Below, piece after piece: positions 24,797 through 33,671 of a stretch of DNA of 64,000 bases. The stretch covers positions 1 through 64,000 of the forward strand of contig JAFYBN010000031.1 of NCBI GenBank assembly GCA_017540175.1. Direction: 5' to 3'. Under the pieces are notes generated by a model. It was not told the origin of the DNA. It searched no databases and was given only the letters and a program-made list of their open reading frames with translations. Each line of letters starts with the position of its first letter. Position 1 is the first letter of the stretch. Position numbers and translations under genes: made by a program. The DNA is from Clostridia bacterium. GTDB taxonomy: Bacteria > Bacillota > Clostridia > Oscillospirales > CAG-272.

Positions 24797-26119
24797 TTGA
24801 AGCTTTTGCGTTTGACTGCCGCTCTGCTCCTGTTTTCGTTTTTGTTCGGCCTCGCGGGCTGTGCTGAACCTGCCTCACCCGCCGATTCTCCCCCGACACC
24901 CGGATCGTCCGGAACGGGCGGCTCAAGCGGCTCGAGCGGCTCGTCGGATCTGATGGAGGGGATCGAGCCCTCCGCGGCGGCGGGCGCGACGGAGGAAGAA
25001 CTCCGTTCGGGCGCGGCGAAGGAAGCGGATTTCGCCGTCCGGCTGTTCCGGAGATGCTTTGACGCGGAGAAGAACACGCTTGTCTCCCCGTTGTCCGTGC
25101 TTTCCGCGCTTGCCATGACGGCAAACGGCGCGAAAGGGGAGACGCTTGCTGAAATGGAGAAGACCCTCGGCATGAGCACGAACGAGCTGAACGCGTATTT
25201 CAAATCGATGCTCGAGCGGATCCGTGCCGAAGAAGGGGACACCTTCCGCTTCCATCTCGCGAATTCCGTCTGGTTCACCTCCGACGAGCGCTTCACGGTG
25301 AACCGGGATTTTCTGCAGACCAACGCCGATTACTACGGTGCGGACGTTTACCGCGCGCCGTTCGACGACACGACGCTTGCGGCGATCAACGGCTGGGTGA
25401 ACGAGAACACGGACGGCATGATCCCCTCGATCCTCGACCGGATCCCCGCCGACGCGCTGATGTACCTCGTCAACGCGCTCGCGTTCGAAGCAGAATGGCC
25501 TGAGCCGTATGACGAATATCAGGTTTATCCCGGTGATTTCACGCTTGAGGACGGCACGAAGCGTAAAGTCGACTTCATGCACTCCGAGGAAAGCCGTTAT
25601 CTCGAGGACGGGGACGCCGCGGTCGGGTTCGTCAAGAATTACAAGGGCGGGAAATACGCCTTTGCCGCCCTGCTCCCGAAGGCGGGGAGAAGTCTTTCCG
25701 ACTACGTCGCCTCCCTTGACGGAGAGAAGCTCATCGACATTCTGTCCTCTTCAGAGATCTGCACGGTGAACGCAGCCCTGCCGAAGTTTGAGGTCGAATT
25801 CAGCGACGACCTCGCCGAGGCGCTCGGAGACATGGGAATGTCCGCCGCGTTCGGACCTCAGGCGGACTTTTCGGGGCTCGGCACGTCGACCGGGGGGAAT
25901 ATCTCGATCACCCGTGTGCTGCACAAGACCTTCATTTCGGTCGCCGAACAGGGCACCCGGGCGGGCGCCGCGACGGTGGTGGAAATGAACGACGGGTGCG
26001 CGCCGGAATTCGAAGAACCGAAATACGTCACGCTCGACCGCCCGTTCGTCTATATGCTCATCGACCGCGAAACGAACGTGCCGTTCTTCATCGGCACGCT
26101 GACGGATCCGGAAAAATAA
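24797..26119 (+). CDS. serpin lipoprotein (serine/cysteine protease inhibitor)
   Basis: The 440-residue product has an N-terminal signal with lipobox FGLAGC, a Gly/Ser linker, and a complete serpin fold. NTLVSPLSVLSALAMTANGAKGET is the helix-B/shutter region, and LVNALAFEAEWPEP is strand 3A. The reactive-loop hinge EQGTRAGAATVVE has the small residues needed for loop insertion, so an inhibitory serpin is predicted. It ends DRPFVYMLIDRETNVPFFIG. The loop from hinge Glu to the PF motif is about five residues longer than in alpha-1-antitrypsin, so P1 (near MNDGC) is uncertain. TTG at 24797 is the likely start because AAGGGGTG lies upstream; a GTG at 24788 would overlap that RBS. It probably protects the cell surface from host or microbial proteases. 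Confidence 0.9.
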   Translation: MKLLRLTAALLLFSFLFGLAGCAEPASPADSPPTPGSSGTGGSSGSSGSSDLMEGIEPSAAAGATEEELRSGAAKEADFAVRLFRRCFDAEKNTLVSPLSVLSALAMTANGAKGETLAEMEKTLGMSTNELNAYFKSMLERIRAEEGDTFRFHLANSVWFTSDERFTVNRDFLQTNADYYGADVYRAPFDDTTLAAINGWVNENTDGMIPSILDRIPADALMYLVNALAFEAEWPEPYDEYQVYPGDFTLEDGTKRKVDFMHSEESRYLEDGDAAVGFVKNYKGGKYAFAALLPKAGRSLSDYVASLDGEKLIDILSSSEICTVNAALPKFEVEFSDDLAEALGDMGMSAAFGPQADFSGLGTSTGGNISITRVLHKTFISVAEQGTRAGAATVVEMNDGCAPEFEEPKYVTLDRPFVYMLIDRETNVPFFIGTLTDPEK

Positions 26120-26283
26120 TCTTGATCTGACAGGGGGAACGCGGCTTTCCCCGAAATGAAAGCTGACGCTGCTCCGCCTCGTGGGCAAAAAACCTTCAAC
26201 AGTGAACCGCTCAAAGCGCAGCTCGGAGTAATGTGAAGCGCACGACGGACCGTTTTCGGATTCTTCATGTTGAGTGAAGACGC

Positions 26284-26343
26284 AAAAAACAGCCCGCGGG
26301 GGCGTGATCGGTCCGATCCGATCCGTCCGGTACGGGCTGTTTT
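26284..26343. terminator. bidirectional terminator between convergent genes
   Basis: AAAAAACAGCCCG (26284-26296) and CGGGCTGTTTT (26333-26343) pair and end in T-runs on both strands. It separates the serpin (plus) from the S26 peptidase (minus). The rest of 26120-26401 shows nothing I can support. Confidence 0.8.
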
Positions 26344-26401
26344 GTCGTTTTATGGGTTTGCTGATACGGGCGGCCGCGGCGGCTTACGCGCGGGAGCAGG
26401 T

Positions 26402-26869
26402 TCACTTCCCTCTTCTGAGTATCTTTTTGCAGAGGGGCAAAATCCCCAGCCTGCGCGCGGCCTTCACCGCCAGGCGGCGGCACCCGTGGTACAGATACCG
26501 CAGCGGGTAGATCGCGTTCCAGAAGCGGACGTAAAACCGGTATCCTCTGCTTTGCGCGGAGATCGTCTTTCCCTTCCGCTGAAACTCGGTCAGCGCGCCG
26601 AGCACCGCGTCGTCCGGCACGGTCTCAAGGGCGAAGGTGTTGTCCCCGCGGATGAGATAATACCCGTCCTTCACCTTGATCACCCGGTGCAGAACGTATA
26701 TCTCTCCGCGCCGGTACAGCGCCGCGTCGAACCGTCTCAGGCGCGCGGCAGAGGGGCGGATCACGACCAGATCCCGGTTCTGCCTCAGCATCGGCTCCAT
26801 GCTTGTGCCGCGGGTCCGGTAGACGAGGATGCCGTCGCGATCGAGAATTTCTTCAAACTTCATTTTCAT
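26402..26869 (-). CDS. S24/S26-type (SipW-like) serine peptidase, soluble
   Basis: The 155-residue product has RTRGTSMEPML, the catalytic Ser motif of S24/S26 signal peptidases. YVLHRVIKVKDGYYLIRGDN has His where bacterial type-I enzymes have Lys, as in SipW/ER-type (S26B) peptidases, and also the conserved RGDN. There is no N-terminal membrane helix. The C terminus is basic and aromatic (FWNAIYPLRYLYHGCRR) and may be peripheral or a short anchor. The start is uncertain (26869 or 26863), with only a weak RBS. Whether it is a true signal peptidase or a regulator protease is unclear. Confidence 0.7.
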   Translation of the reverse strand: MKMKFEEILDRDGILVYRTRGTSMEPMLRQNRDLVVIRPSAARLRRFDAALYRRGEIYVLHRVIKVKDGYYLIRGDNTFALETVPDDAVLGALTEFQRKGKTISAQSRGYRFYVRFWNAIYPLRYLYHGCRRLAVKAARRLGILPLCKKILRRGK

Positions 26870-26992
26870 CCGTTCCGCGCCGGCAGGACGCGGCCGCGCA
26901 GCCGGTCCCGTCGGCAAAAATCGTATTTCTGCGATATGATACGATAGTCCGGGCGGATTTTCACCCGTTTTGTGTTTCGGAAGTGTTAAAGC

Positions 26993-28708
26993 TCATTCCG
27001 CAGAGGTGTAGCGATAACACAGTCTTCCGGCGGGCGCGCAGTTGCCGTGGAGATAGAAGTCCTCCGCCGTGCCGTCGTCCTCGACGCCGTCCGCCCACTT
27101 GAAATCGAACGAAACGGCTCCGGGTCTCAGCCCGAGCGCTTCCCTGCTGACCGTATAGAAGATCATGGCTCCCCGGACTGCGACCTCTGCCCGTCCCACG
27201 ATGGTTTTTTGTTTGTTGAGGTATTTCGTCACCGCGCCGTCCGGTGTGAGGATGTAGGTTTCGGTGCGCCAGGGCGCGAGGACGCTTCCGTACTGCTTCT
27301 GCCCGGTCGGGACGATGTAGAGACGCATCCAGTTCCCCTCCGGTTTGATTGCCTCCCTTGCCGCCGCGGACAAGACGAAATCCTCCCCCTGTCTGCGCAC
27401 GGTCATCGTCAAAATGTCGTTCGCGCTTCCCTTTTCCCGGTAGACCGCCGTTCCGTATCCGCGGCAGTCGCGCGGCAGGTTCCCAAAGGGGAAATCCCGG
27501 TAAAAGAGCCCTTCCCCGTCGTCGGACGGGTCCGGCTCGGCGCCCTTGTAGCGGCGGACGTATTCGACGAGCTGCATGTAGTAATTGTCGGAATACCCGC
27601 CCTTCATTGGCTCGATGTCCCGGCTGTACTCGAGGGAGCAGCAGTCGCACATGACCCCTCTTTTCTCCGGGATCGCCGCCCGCGTATAAGTGCTCGTGCC
27701 TTCCTCGTTCGTCAGCACGGTGGTCGACGGCGAGGTGCGGTCAAAGGTCCAGCGCCCCGCGATCCACTCGTTCCATCCGGTGACGAAGACCATTTTCGGG
27801 TCGATCTTCAAGGCGTATTCCCACTGCTCGGCGAAATTGAAGCCGTATTCCCACGCGTTTTCGCGGATATCCTTCCCGCCGTTGTGCCAGCTCCTGCCCC
27901 ACGCGCCGTACTCGCCGTAGAAGGCGGAGTCGCTGTGGGCGCAGTTGGGGTGCTGGGCGACGGAGACGTTCATGATCTCGGGCTGCCCGTCCGCTTCGCG
28001 GTACACGCGCTGGGGACGGATGAATTCCATCCACGGGAAGCCGCCCGGGTGCACGGGATCAAACGGCCACTGCGAGACGCGGTGGGTGAAAAAGTCCCGC
28101 ACCTCGGGGCGGCATTCGTCCGGCTTGTCGATGACAAGGGGCTTTCCGTCGAGCAGGAACCACGATTCGGGATAGAGGTTTTTCGAATAAATGCGGTCGT
28201 ACAGCTCGTTCACCGTCGCGCCGGAGTCGGTGTTGGTATAGAACGCGACCTTCGGGACGCGATACCCCGCCTTCGCGTATTCCGCGATGATCCCCATGAT
28301 CTTCGTCGCGTTCTCGAAATAGATGACGCGGTTGGTCGTGTCGAAGACGAGGAAATCCACGTCCGCGAACGCGAGCAGCTCGATGTGGCGGCGGATGACC
28401 CATTCGTCGCGCGTGAAATAATATCCGTAAAGCGGCTCGCCCCAGTGGTGCATCGTGCCGTTCAGGCTGCCCCACGCGGGGTGGTTCATGTCCGTCGCCG
28501 CCGTGGGGTCCTCCGCGAGGACCCGGCTCACGTCCCACGGACCGTCCGTGCCGTTCTGCTCGAGCCAGAGAAAATAGAAGATCCCGACAAGGCGGTCACG
28601 CCTGCCCTCCCCTTCGCCCGACGGGATGACCCGTCCGAGCCTGTCCGCGCCATACACGGCGTTCATGCCGACCTCTTTCATGGGATGTTCGCTGTACAAG
28701 GATTTCAT
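26993..28708 (-). CDS. WbsX/GH99-like glycoside hydrolase candidate
   Basis: The 571-residue product has a TIM-barrel-like N-terminal part with GIFYFLWLEQNGTDGPWDVS, FLVFDTTN, KVAFYTNTDSG and VTGWNEWIAGRW. This is the layout of WbsX/GH99-like proteins, to which a second protein in this operon (32536-33639) also belongs. A C-terminal part (about 430-571) looks like a beta-sandwich. The start at 28708 is favoured by GGAGG seven bases upstream; ATG codons at 28735 and 28729 are alternatives with GGAAGGGGA. No signal peptide is seen. It is last in the minus-strand glycan operon. Confidence 0.65.
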   Translation of the reverse strand: MKSLYSEHPMKEVGMNAVYGADRLGRVIPSGEGEGRRDRLVGIFYFLWLEQNGTDGPWDVSRVLAEDPTAATDMNHPAWGSLNGTMHHWGEPLYGYYFTRDEWVIRRHIELLAFADVDFLVFDTTNRVIYFENATKIMGIIAEYAKAGYRVPKVAFYTNTDSGATVNELYDRIYSKNLYPESWFLLDGKPLVIDKPDECRPEVRDFFTHRVSQWPFDPVHPGGFPWMEFIRPQRVYREADGQPEIMNVSVAQHPNCAHSDSAFYGEYGAWGRSWHNGGKDIRENAWEYGFNFAEQWEYALKIDPKMVFVTGWNEWIAGRWTFDRTSPSTTVLTNEEGTSTYTRAAIPEKRGVMCDCCSLEYSRDIEPMKGGYSDNYYMQLVEYVRRYKGAEPDPSDDGEGLFYRDFPFGNLPRDCRGYGTAVYREKGSANDILTMTVRRQGEDFVLSAAAREAIKPEGNWMRLYIVPTGQKQYGSVLAPWRTETYILTPDGAVTKYLNKQKTIVGRAEVAVRGAMIFYTVSREALGLRPGAVSFDFKWADGVEDDGTAEDFYLHGNCAPAGRLCYRYTSAE

Positions 28709-28761
28709 CCGATGTCCTCCGTTTTCCATTGTCATGTGTTCCCCTTCCCCCTTCAGGCCGT

Positions 28762-30060
28762 TCAGCCGTAAACCGCGAGGTCGCGGATCGCCGCGCCGCC
28801 CGCGTCCTTCGTGATCTCGAGCGAGAGCTCCCGTACTCCGTTCAGATCGAGCGGGACGATGCGCTTGTGACCCACGCACTCGCTTTCATAGATCGACCTG
28901 CCGTCCGCCGTGATGCGGAAGCCGCGGATCTTCTGCCCGTCCGAAATGTCCTCCCGGATCACAACGTACTTTCCCGCCGCGCCTTCCGGAAGCGCGAGCG
29001 AGGTTCGTCCGTCGGTCAGCGCGGGGCCTTCGGCATAGGCGACGGGAGTTGAGAAGGTCTCGCGGATGAGCTTTCCGAAGGCGCGGAACTGTTCCTCGTC
29101 CTGAAAATCTCCGTCCGCGCTGATCGCCATGCCGAGCAGCAGATTGGAGTTGCGCCCCACCGAGCGGATGTAGCAGTCAAGGAGCTGTTCGGGGGTGAAG
29201 CACAGGTGCTCTTCGCCCGCTCTCCACGCCCAGCCGCCGCCGAACGCCGCGTGGGTGCGGTTCGGCATATCGGTTTCCGCGGGCCAGTAGTATTTCCCGT
29301 CCGGGTCGCCGACGCCCGCTTTCTCTTCCGGAGCGGTGCCGTCGTACCGGGCCTCCCCGGCGTTCGTCGTCGCCCAGCAGTTTTCCGGCGCGAGCCCGTC
29401 CTCGTTGCCCACCCAGCGGATGTTGTGCTCGTAGTCCCGCGGTCCCTGGAAGCAGATCGCGCGGGGCTGATATTTTCTCAGGATGGGCGTAAGGTCGGGT
29501 CCGCCCATCTCCGGCGGAACGATGCCGCCGTCGAACCAGATCTCAAAGAGCTCGCCGTATTCGGTCCAGAGCTCCGTCACCTGCGCCTCCACGTTTTTGA
29601 CGTATTCCTGATAGTACGGCGAACGGTAATCCCACCTCAGGCCGTCGTCGATGCCGTAATACCCGTTGCAGCCAGTGGAGTAGTAAAAGCCCGGCTTCAG
29701 CCCGTACGCGCGGCAAGCCTCGATGAATTCCCGGCAGATGTCCCCGCCGCCCCCGCGCCAGTCCGTCGACGCGATGGAAAAATCGTTGACCTTCGTGTTC
29801 CAAAGGGAAAAGCCCGTGCAGTGATTCGCGACGAGCACGGCGTACTTTGCCCCGAGCTGTGCGGCGCTTCTCACCCACTGCGCCGGCTCGAGCTTCTTCG
29901 GATGAATGCTCTGCGGCGGGATCTCTTCCCGGACGCGCTTCGTTTTATACCATGTCCCCGTCAGCTCCGGGCGGTAGATCTCAAGGCAATAGTGGATCAG
30001 GACGCCGAGCTCCATGTCCTGCCACACAAGCTGTTCGGCGGTCGGTTTTGCGACGTGCAT
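28762..30060 (-). CDS. GH29 alpha-L-fucosidase, cytoplasmic
   Basis: The 432-residue product is a GH29 fucosidase. It has YAVLVANHCTGFSLW (family motif, His80), GFYYSTG, and LFEIWFDGG with the probable nucleophile Asp177. PTAEQLVWQDMELGVLIHY is a typical N terminus for the family. A small C-terminal beta-domain may complete the fold. GGGAGGACAAAC precedes the ATG. There is no signal peptide, so it would act on imported fucosylated oligosaccharides. It lies immediately downstream of the broken isomerase (12 bases). Confidence 0.85.
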   Translation of the reverse strand: MHVAKPTAEQLVWQDMELGVLIHYCLEIYRPELTGTWYKTKRVREEIPPQSIHPKKLEPAQWVRSAAQLGAKYAVLVANHCTGFSLWNTKVNDFSIASTDWRGGGGDICREFIEACRAYGLKPGFYYSTGCNGYYGIDDGLRWDYRSPYYQEYVKNVEAQVTELWTEYGELFEIWFDGGIVPPEMGGPDLTPILRKYQPRAICFQGPRDYEHNIRWVGNEDGLAPENCWATTNAGEARYDGTAPEEKAGVGDPDGKYYWPAETDMPNRTHAAFGGGWAWRAGEEHLCFTPEQLLDCYIRSVGRNSNLLLGMAISADGDFQDEEQFRAFGKLIRETFSTPVAYAEGPALTDGRTSLALPEGAAGKYVVIREDISDGQKIRGFRITADGRSIYESECVGHKRIVPLDLNGVRELSLEITKDAGGAAIRDLAVYG

Positions 30061-30072
30061 GTTTGTCCTCCC

Positions 30073-30911
30073 TCAAATGTCGTTTACTTTTCCGTCAAGC
30101 GTGGTCATGTCCGCCCGGAGCTTTTTCGCCGCCCCGAGCAGTCTTGTGAGAATGGCGTCCCGCTCGTCGTCCGGCGCGTCGAGGCTCTGGTGATGCGCCT
30201 CGAGCACGCAGTCGCCCGCGTAGCCGACCGCGGCGAGCGCTCCGACCACTTCGTCAAAATCCACCGTTCCTTCTCCGGGGATGAGGTGCTCGTCCCCGCC
30301 GCCGTGATTGTCCTGCAGGTGCAGGGACGAGGGCGGCACGGCGCAGGAGCGCAGAACGTCCGGCCGATAGGCGAAGAGTTCGCGTGTCCCGTGTCAAAGC
30401 ACCACCCGAACTGCTCCGAGCCGACCGCTGCGGCAAGCTCCGCAATGATGCGCGGGTCCTTTGACGCGCCCCAGAGCAGGTTTTCCGAAAGGATCACGAC
30501 TCCCGCGTCCTTTGCCGTCGCGAGCCAAGGCTTCACGGCGTCGGCGTTGACGCGGATGAAGCGGTCACGGTCCTCGATGATCTCGCCGTTTTCCCGCCAG
30601 ATCGGGTGCAGCACCATAAAGCCCGCCCCCAGCGCCCCCGCCGTCTCGATCGAACGCGCGGTCAGTCTCCCGTCGGTTTCTCCGGGGGCATGGGAATGCG
30701 TATAGGGGATGCCGAGTCCCTCCGCCAGCTTCCGCAGGCTCTCGGCCCATGCGAGATAGGTGTCGGACAGGAAGGGCGAGCCGTCCCCCGTCCAGTAATC
30801 GAGCGCCATGTCCAGCGCCTCATATCCGAGCGTCGCCAGCCGCTTAGCGGCTTTTTCGGCGGGATAGCCCGGGTCAAATACGGCTGTTGTCGTTACAATG
30901 CGTCGTTTCAT
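30073..30911 (-). pseudogene. sugar phosphate isomerase/epimerase-like TIM barrel, frameshifted
   Basis: Two overlapping frames together give one xylose-isomerase-like TIM-barrel protein (AP_endonuc_2 family). The first (from ATG 30911, RBS AAGGA) runs MKRRIVTTTAVFDPGYPAEK ... HPIWRENGEI ... VILSENLLWG ... FGWCFDTGHANSSPIG. Family homology then jumps to another frame: DVLRS...SLHLQDNHGGG, LIPGEGTVDFDEVV and DCVLEAHH, ending at 30073. One G missing in the GG run near 30360-30362 explains the shift (expected ...IGRDVLRS). This is either a recent inactivating mutation or a sequencing/assembly error; all metal-site motifs are otherwise intact (Glu, Asp-x-x-His, Glu). Confidence 0.8.
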
Positions 30912-31013
30912 AGTTGTCCTTTCCTGCGGGGCTGCGGGCAAGCCGGGCGCCGATTTCGTTCTGCGGAAAACCCGGGACAGGTGCGGTCCGCGCCCCGTTC
31001 CCGGGTCTTTTCG

Positions 31014-32498
31014 TTATTGCTGAGCTTCGTTGCTCTTTTCGTACGCTTCGACGATTTTTTGCAGCATCTTCGCCATGGGCTTGAATGCGCGGGTGGTGTA
31101 GGACGCGATGTCCGTGGATTTCTGTACCAGAAGATCGCGCACAAACTGCACGCCTGCCTGATCGTACATGTGGGAATAGCCGAGGTCGAAGACGCGGCAC
31201 GCCATCACGAGGTCCATCATGCGGGTAGATTCCGGGTCGCGTGAGGATTTCGCCTTCGCCGTGACCTCAAAGAGCGCGTCGTAAACATGGCGGTAGGATT
31301 CCGCCGCGATGCCCTCGAGCAGAATGCCCGTTCGCTCGGGGTTCGGGCAGACCGAGGGGACGACGAGCATTGCCACCGCGCCGTTGACGAAGCTCATGTA
31401 GCGCTCCTGAAGCTCGTTGTATTTCGGCATCGGGAGCACGCCGTAGTCGTCCTCCATGTCGCGGAAGCGGTCGTCTCTCAGATGGAGCAGCGACGCTTCG
31501 ACGAAGAACGCGCGTCCCTGCGTGAAGACCTCATAGGAGTTCGTATAGGTGCCGATATCCGTGTGATAGTTGGAATTGTTGTCGATGACGATCTTGTAGA
31601 TCTTGTCGTAGATCGCGGAGTTGAGCTCAAGATTGTCGTTCAGGATCGGGACGCCGTCGGCGTCCTTCGTGACGATTCTGCCGCCCGCTCCGTAATAGAA
31701 GGAATACGGGCTGTCGAGGTACCACTGGGTGAGGCCCCAGAAGTCGTCCATTTCCTTGATCACGCCGTCTCCGTTGAGATCGCGCGTCGTGTCCTTCGTG
31801 AGCTCGTACAGGGCGTCCAGCGTCCAGGTTCCCTCGTCCACCATGCCGTAGGGATATTCCATGCCGCTTTCCGTAAAGCGGTTCTTGTTGAACAGCATGC
31901 AGGACGAGCGCAGCATCGCCTTCGGGAGCATCATGCCGCAGAGCAGCTTCATGTGACCCGCGACGGTGAACGCGTCCACGCAGTCGGTGTCCCACCACGG
32001 CTTCGTCGGGTCGACCGCGTCAAGCAGGTCAAGGGAGTAGAAGAAGCCTCCCTGCGCCGCCCCCGCCGCGGACACCATGTGGAGCATTCCGCAATCGTAA
32101 TCGTCCAGCCCGGCGTTGACGGCGCGCTTGACCGCTTCGGTCGCCTGCCCGTAATCGTCGAACTGCGCCGCCGCGAGCGCGATGTCAAAGCGCTCCTCGA
32201 CGGCCTTGTCGCGCTCAAACAGCGCGTCGTTCAGCGCCTCGCCCGTGATCTCCTCCACCGCGATGCCCTCGCTGAAGGTCACGGCTGTGAAGGTATATCC
32301 CTCATACTTGACGTCGGGAAGATTGTCGGAAAGCTCGGTTTCCTCCGGCTCGGTCTCCTCCGGCTCCGCCGCGCCGGGCTGCGGCGCGTTCCCCGTCCCG
32401 TCGTCCTGGACGTCGCTGTTTTCGCCGGATTCGCTGCACGCCGCGAAAGGCAGGACGAACAGCAGAAGGGCAAGAAACAGACAGAGAATTCTTTTCAT
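31014..32498 (-). CDS. ABC-transporter solute-binding lipoprotein 2
   Basis: The 494-residue product has signal MKRILCLFLALLLFVLPFA and lipobox FAAC, followed by an acidic Glu/Pro linker. The rest has the two-lobe layout of carbohydrate-binding proteins (VERFDIALAAAQF, WWDTDCVDAF, PYGMVDEGTWTLDALYEL, FFVEASLL, DYGVLPMPKYNE). DLNGDGVIKEMDD looks like a calcium-binding loop. The start at 32498 follows GAGGAGG; an ATG at 32513 is unneeded. No permease or ATPase gene is in the window. It lies between a WbsX-like gene and the isomerase. Confidence 0.85.
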   Translation of the reverse strand: MKRILCLFLALLLFVLPFAACSESGENSDVQDDGTGNAPQPGAAEPEETEPEETELSDNLPDVKYEGYTFTAVTFSEGIAVEEITGEALNDALFERDKAVEERFDIALAAAQFDDYGQATEAVKRAVNAGLDDYDCGMLHMVSAAGAAQGGFFYSLDLLDAVDPTKPWWDTDCVDAFTVAGHMKLLCGMMLPKAMLRSSCMLFNKNRFTESGMEYPYGMVDEGTWTLDALYELTKDTTRDLNGDGVIKEMDDFWGLTQWYLDSPYSFYYGAGGRIVTKDADGVPILNDNLELNSAIYDKIYKIVIDNNSNYHTDIGTYTNSYEVFTQGRAFFVEASLLHLRDDRFRDMEDDYGVLPMPKYNELQERYMSFVNGAVAMLVVPSVCPNPERTGILLEGIAAESYRHVYDALFEVTAKAKSSRDPESTRMMDLVMACRVFDLGYSHMYDQAGVQFVRDLLVQKSTDIASYTTRAFKPMAKMLQKIVEAYEKSNEAQQ

Positions 32499-32535
32499 GG
32501 CAGTCCTCCTCAATTTCTTTTATTCTTCGAACGTT

Positions 32536-33639
32536 TTATTCTTCGAGAAACACTCTCCGCACCGCTTCGAGATAGCCGTAGCCGTACACGTCGTCCGGTT
32601 CGAGATAGCTCATTTCGGTCCATTCGTTCCACGAGTTGATCGTGACAAGCGGCACGGCGCAGTACCGGTCGACAAAGTCCTTCGCCATCCTCAGACCCTT
32701 TTCGAAGTTTTCCGGGGTATTGTTCTTCATGATCGGCAGGGTGAGGAAGTGATGCCGGGGGTTGTTGTCCCAACCGACGGTGACGTGGGGGTAATAGGGA
32801 ACCTTGTAATCCCGGCGGATGCGGTCCCATTCCTTTTCCACGTCGGGCAGGATCTCGAGGTAATCCCGGTTGCAGTCCGTGAAGTGGACGAACTGATAAT
32901 GGGTGACGGAATCGAAGCCGAGCAGATCCACAAGATCCTTTGTAGAGCCCGAATGCCCGCCGTCCACGCCGCTGACGTCCACGGCACCCTCGCCGTAGAT
33001 CGTCGCCTGCAGATGCAGTCCGGGGAAGCCCGCTTCCTTCACGAGGGAGCGGAACGCCTCCAGCGCTTCTCTCGTTTTTTCGATGCCGCCCAGCCCGCGC
33101 ACGAGATTTGACATCTCGTAGATCATGAACACCGGGCAGCCGTCGATCTTATAGTAATTCGGCCGTTTGAAATAGAGGTCGATCACGCGGCGGCACACGC
33201 GGTCGAATTCCTCCCGCGGCTGCGAGCCGAGCCAAATCGTCCCGTCCCTGCCGGACTGCCGTTTGTCCCAGGTATAGCCCGCGTCGTGGTTCGCCCACAT
33301 GAGGTAGAAGCTCATGTCCCCGTTGTTCGGCGCACCGAGGAATCCCTCGTCGAGGCACTGTTCGAGAAAAGGTCTGCGGTCATACCAGTACCAGTCGTAA
33401 ATGAAGACGTTTACGCCGTGGCGCAACGCCTCCTTGATCTGGAACTCCATCACGGCGGGGTCCGCCTCGTCGACCGTTCCCCAAAGGGGCGTGCGGGGGA
33501 GGATCTGTCCCTCGATGCGGCTTTGTGCGCTGAGAACGGACTGCCATTCTCCTATTCCCTTTTCCCAGAACTGATAGGTTCGCGGCTCCCTGCCCGTATA
33601 GGACGGCCAGATATAGGCGGCGACGTCATACTTCTTCAT
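32536..33639 (-). CDS. WbsX/GH99-like glycoside hydrolase-domain protein
   Basis: The 367-residue product matches the WbsX group (glycosyltransferase-WbsX/GH99-like). KKYDVAAYIWPSY is the N-terminal strand; also present are GVNVFIYDWYWYDRRPFLE, FYLMWANHDAGYTW and the C-terminal TINSWNEWTEMSYLEPD. The family is often labelled glycosyltransferase but its fold is that of endo-mannosidase-like TIM barrels, so its chemistry is uncertain. AAAGGAG precedes the ATG. There is no signal peptide. It is in the operon between the two solute-binding proteins. Confidence 0.85.
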   Translation of the reverse strand: MKKYDVAAYIWPSYTGREPRTYQFWEKGIGEWQSVLSAQSRIEGQILPRTPLWGTVDEADPAVMEFQIKEALRHGVNVFIYDWYWYDRRPFLEQCLDEGFLGAPNNGDMSFYLMWANHDAGYTWDKRQSGRDGTIWLGSQPREEFDRVCRRVIDLYFKRPNYYKIDGCPVFMIYEMSNLVRGLGGIEKTREALEAFRSLVKEAGFPGLHLQATIYGEGAVDVSGVDGGHSGSTKDLVDLLGFDSVTHYQFVHFTDCNRDYLEILPDVEKEWDRIRRDYKVPYYPHVTVGWDNNPRHHFLTLPIMKNNTPENFEKGLRMAKDFVDRYCAVPLVTINSWNEWTEMSYLEPDDVYGYGYLEAVRRVFLEE

Positions 33640-33671
33640 TGTCAGGCTCCTTTCAGACAGCGTGCCGGGCG

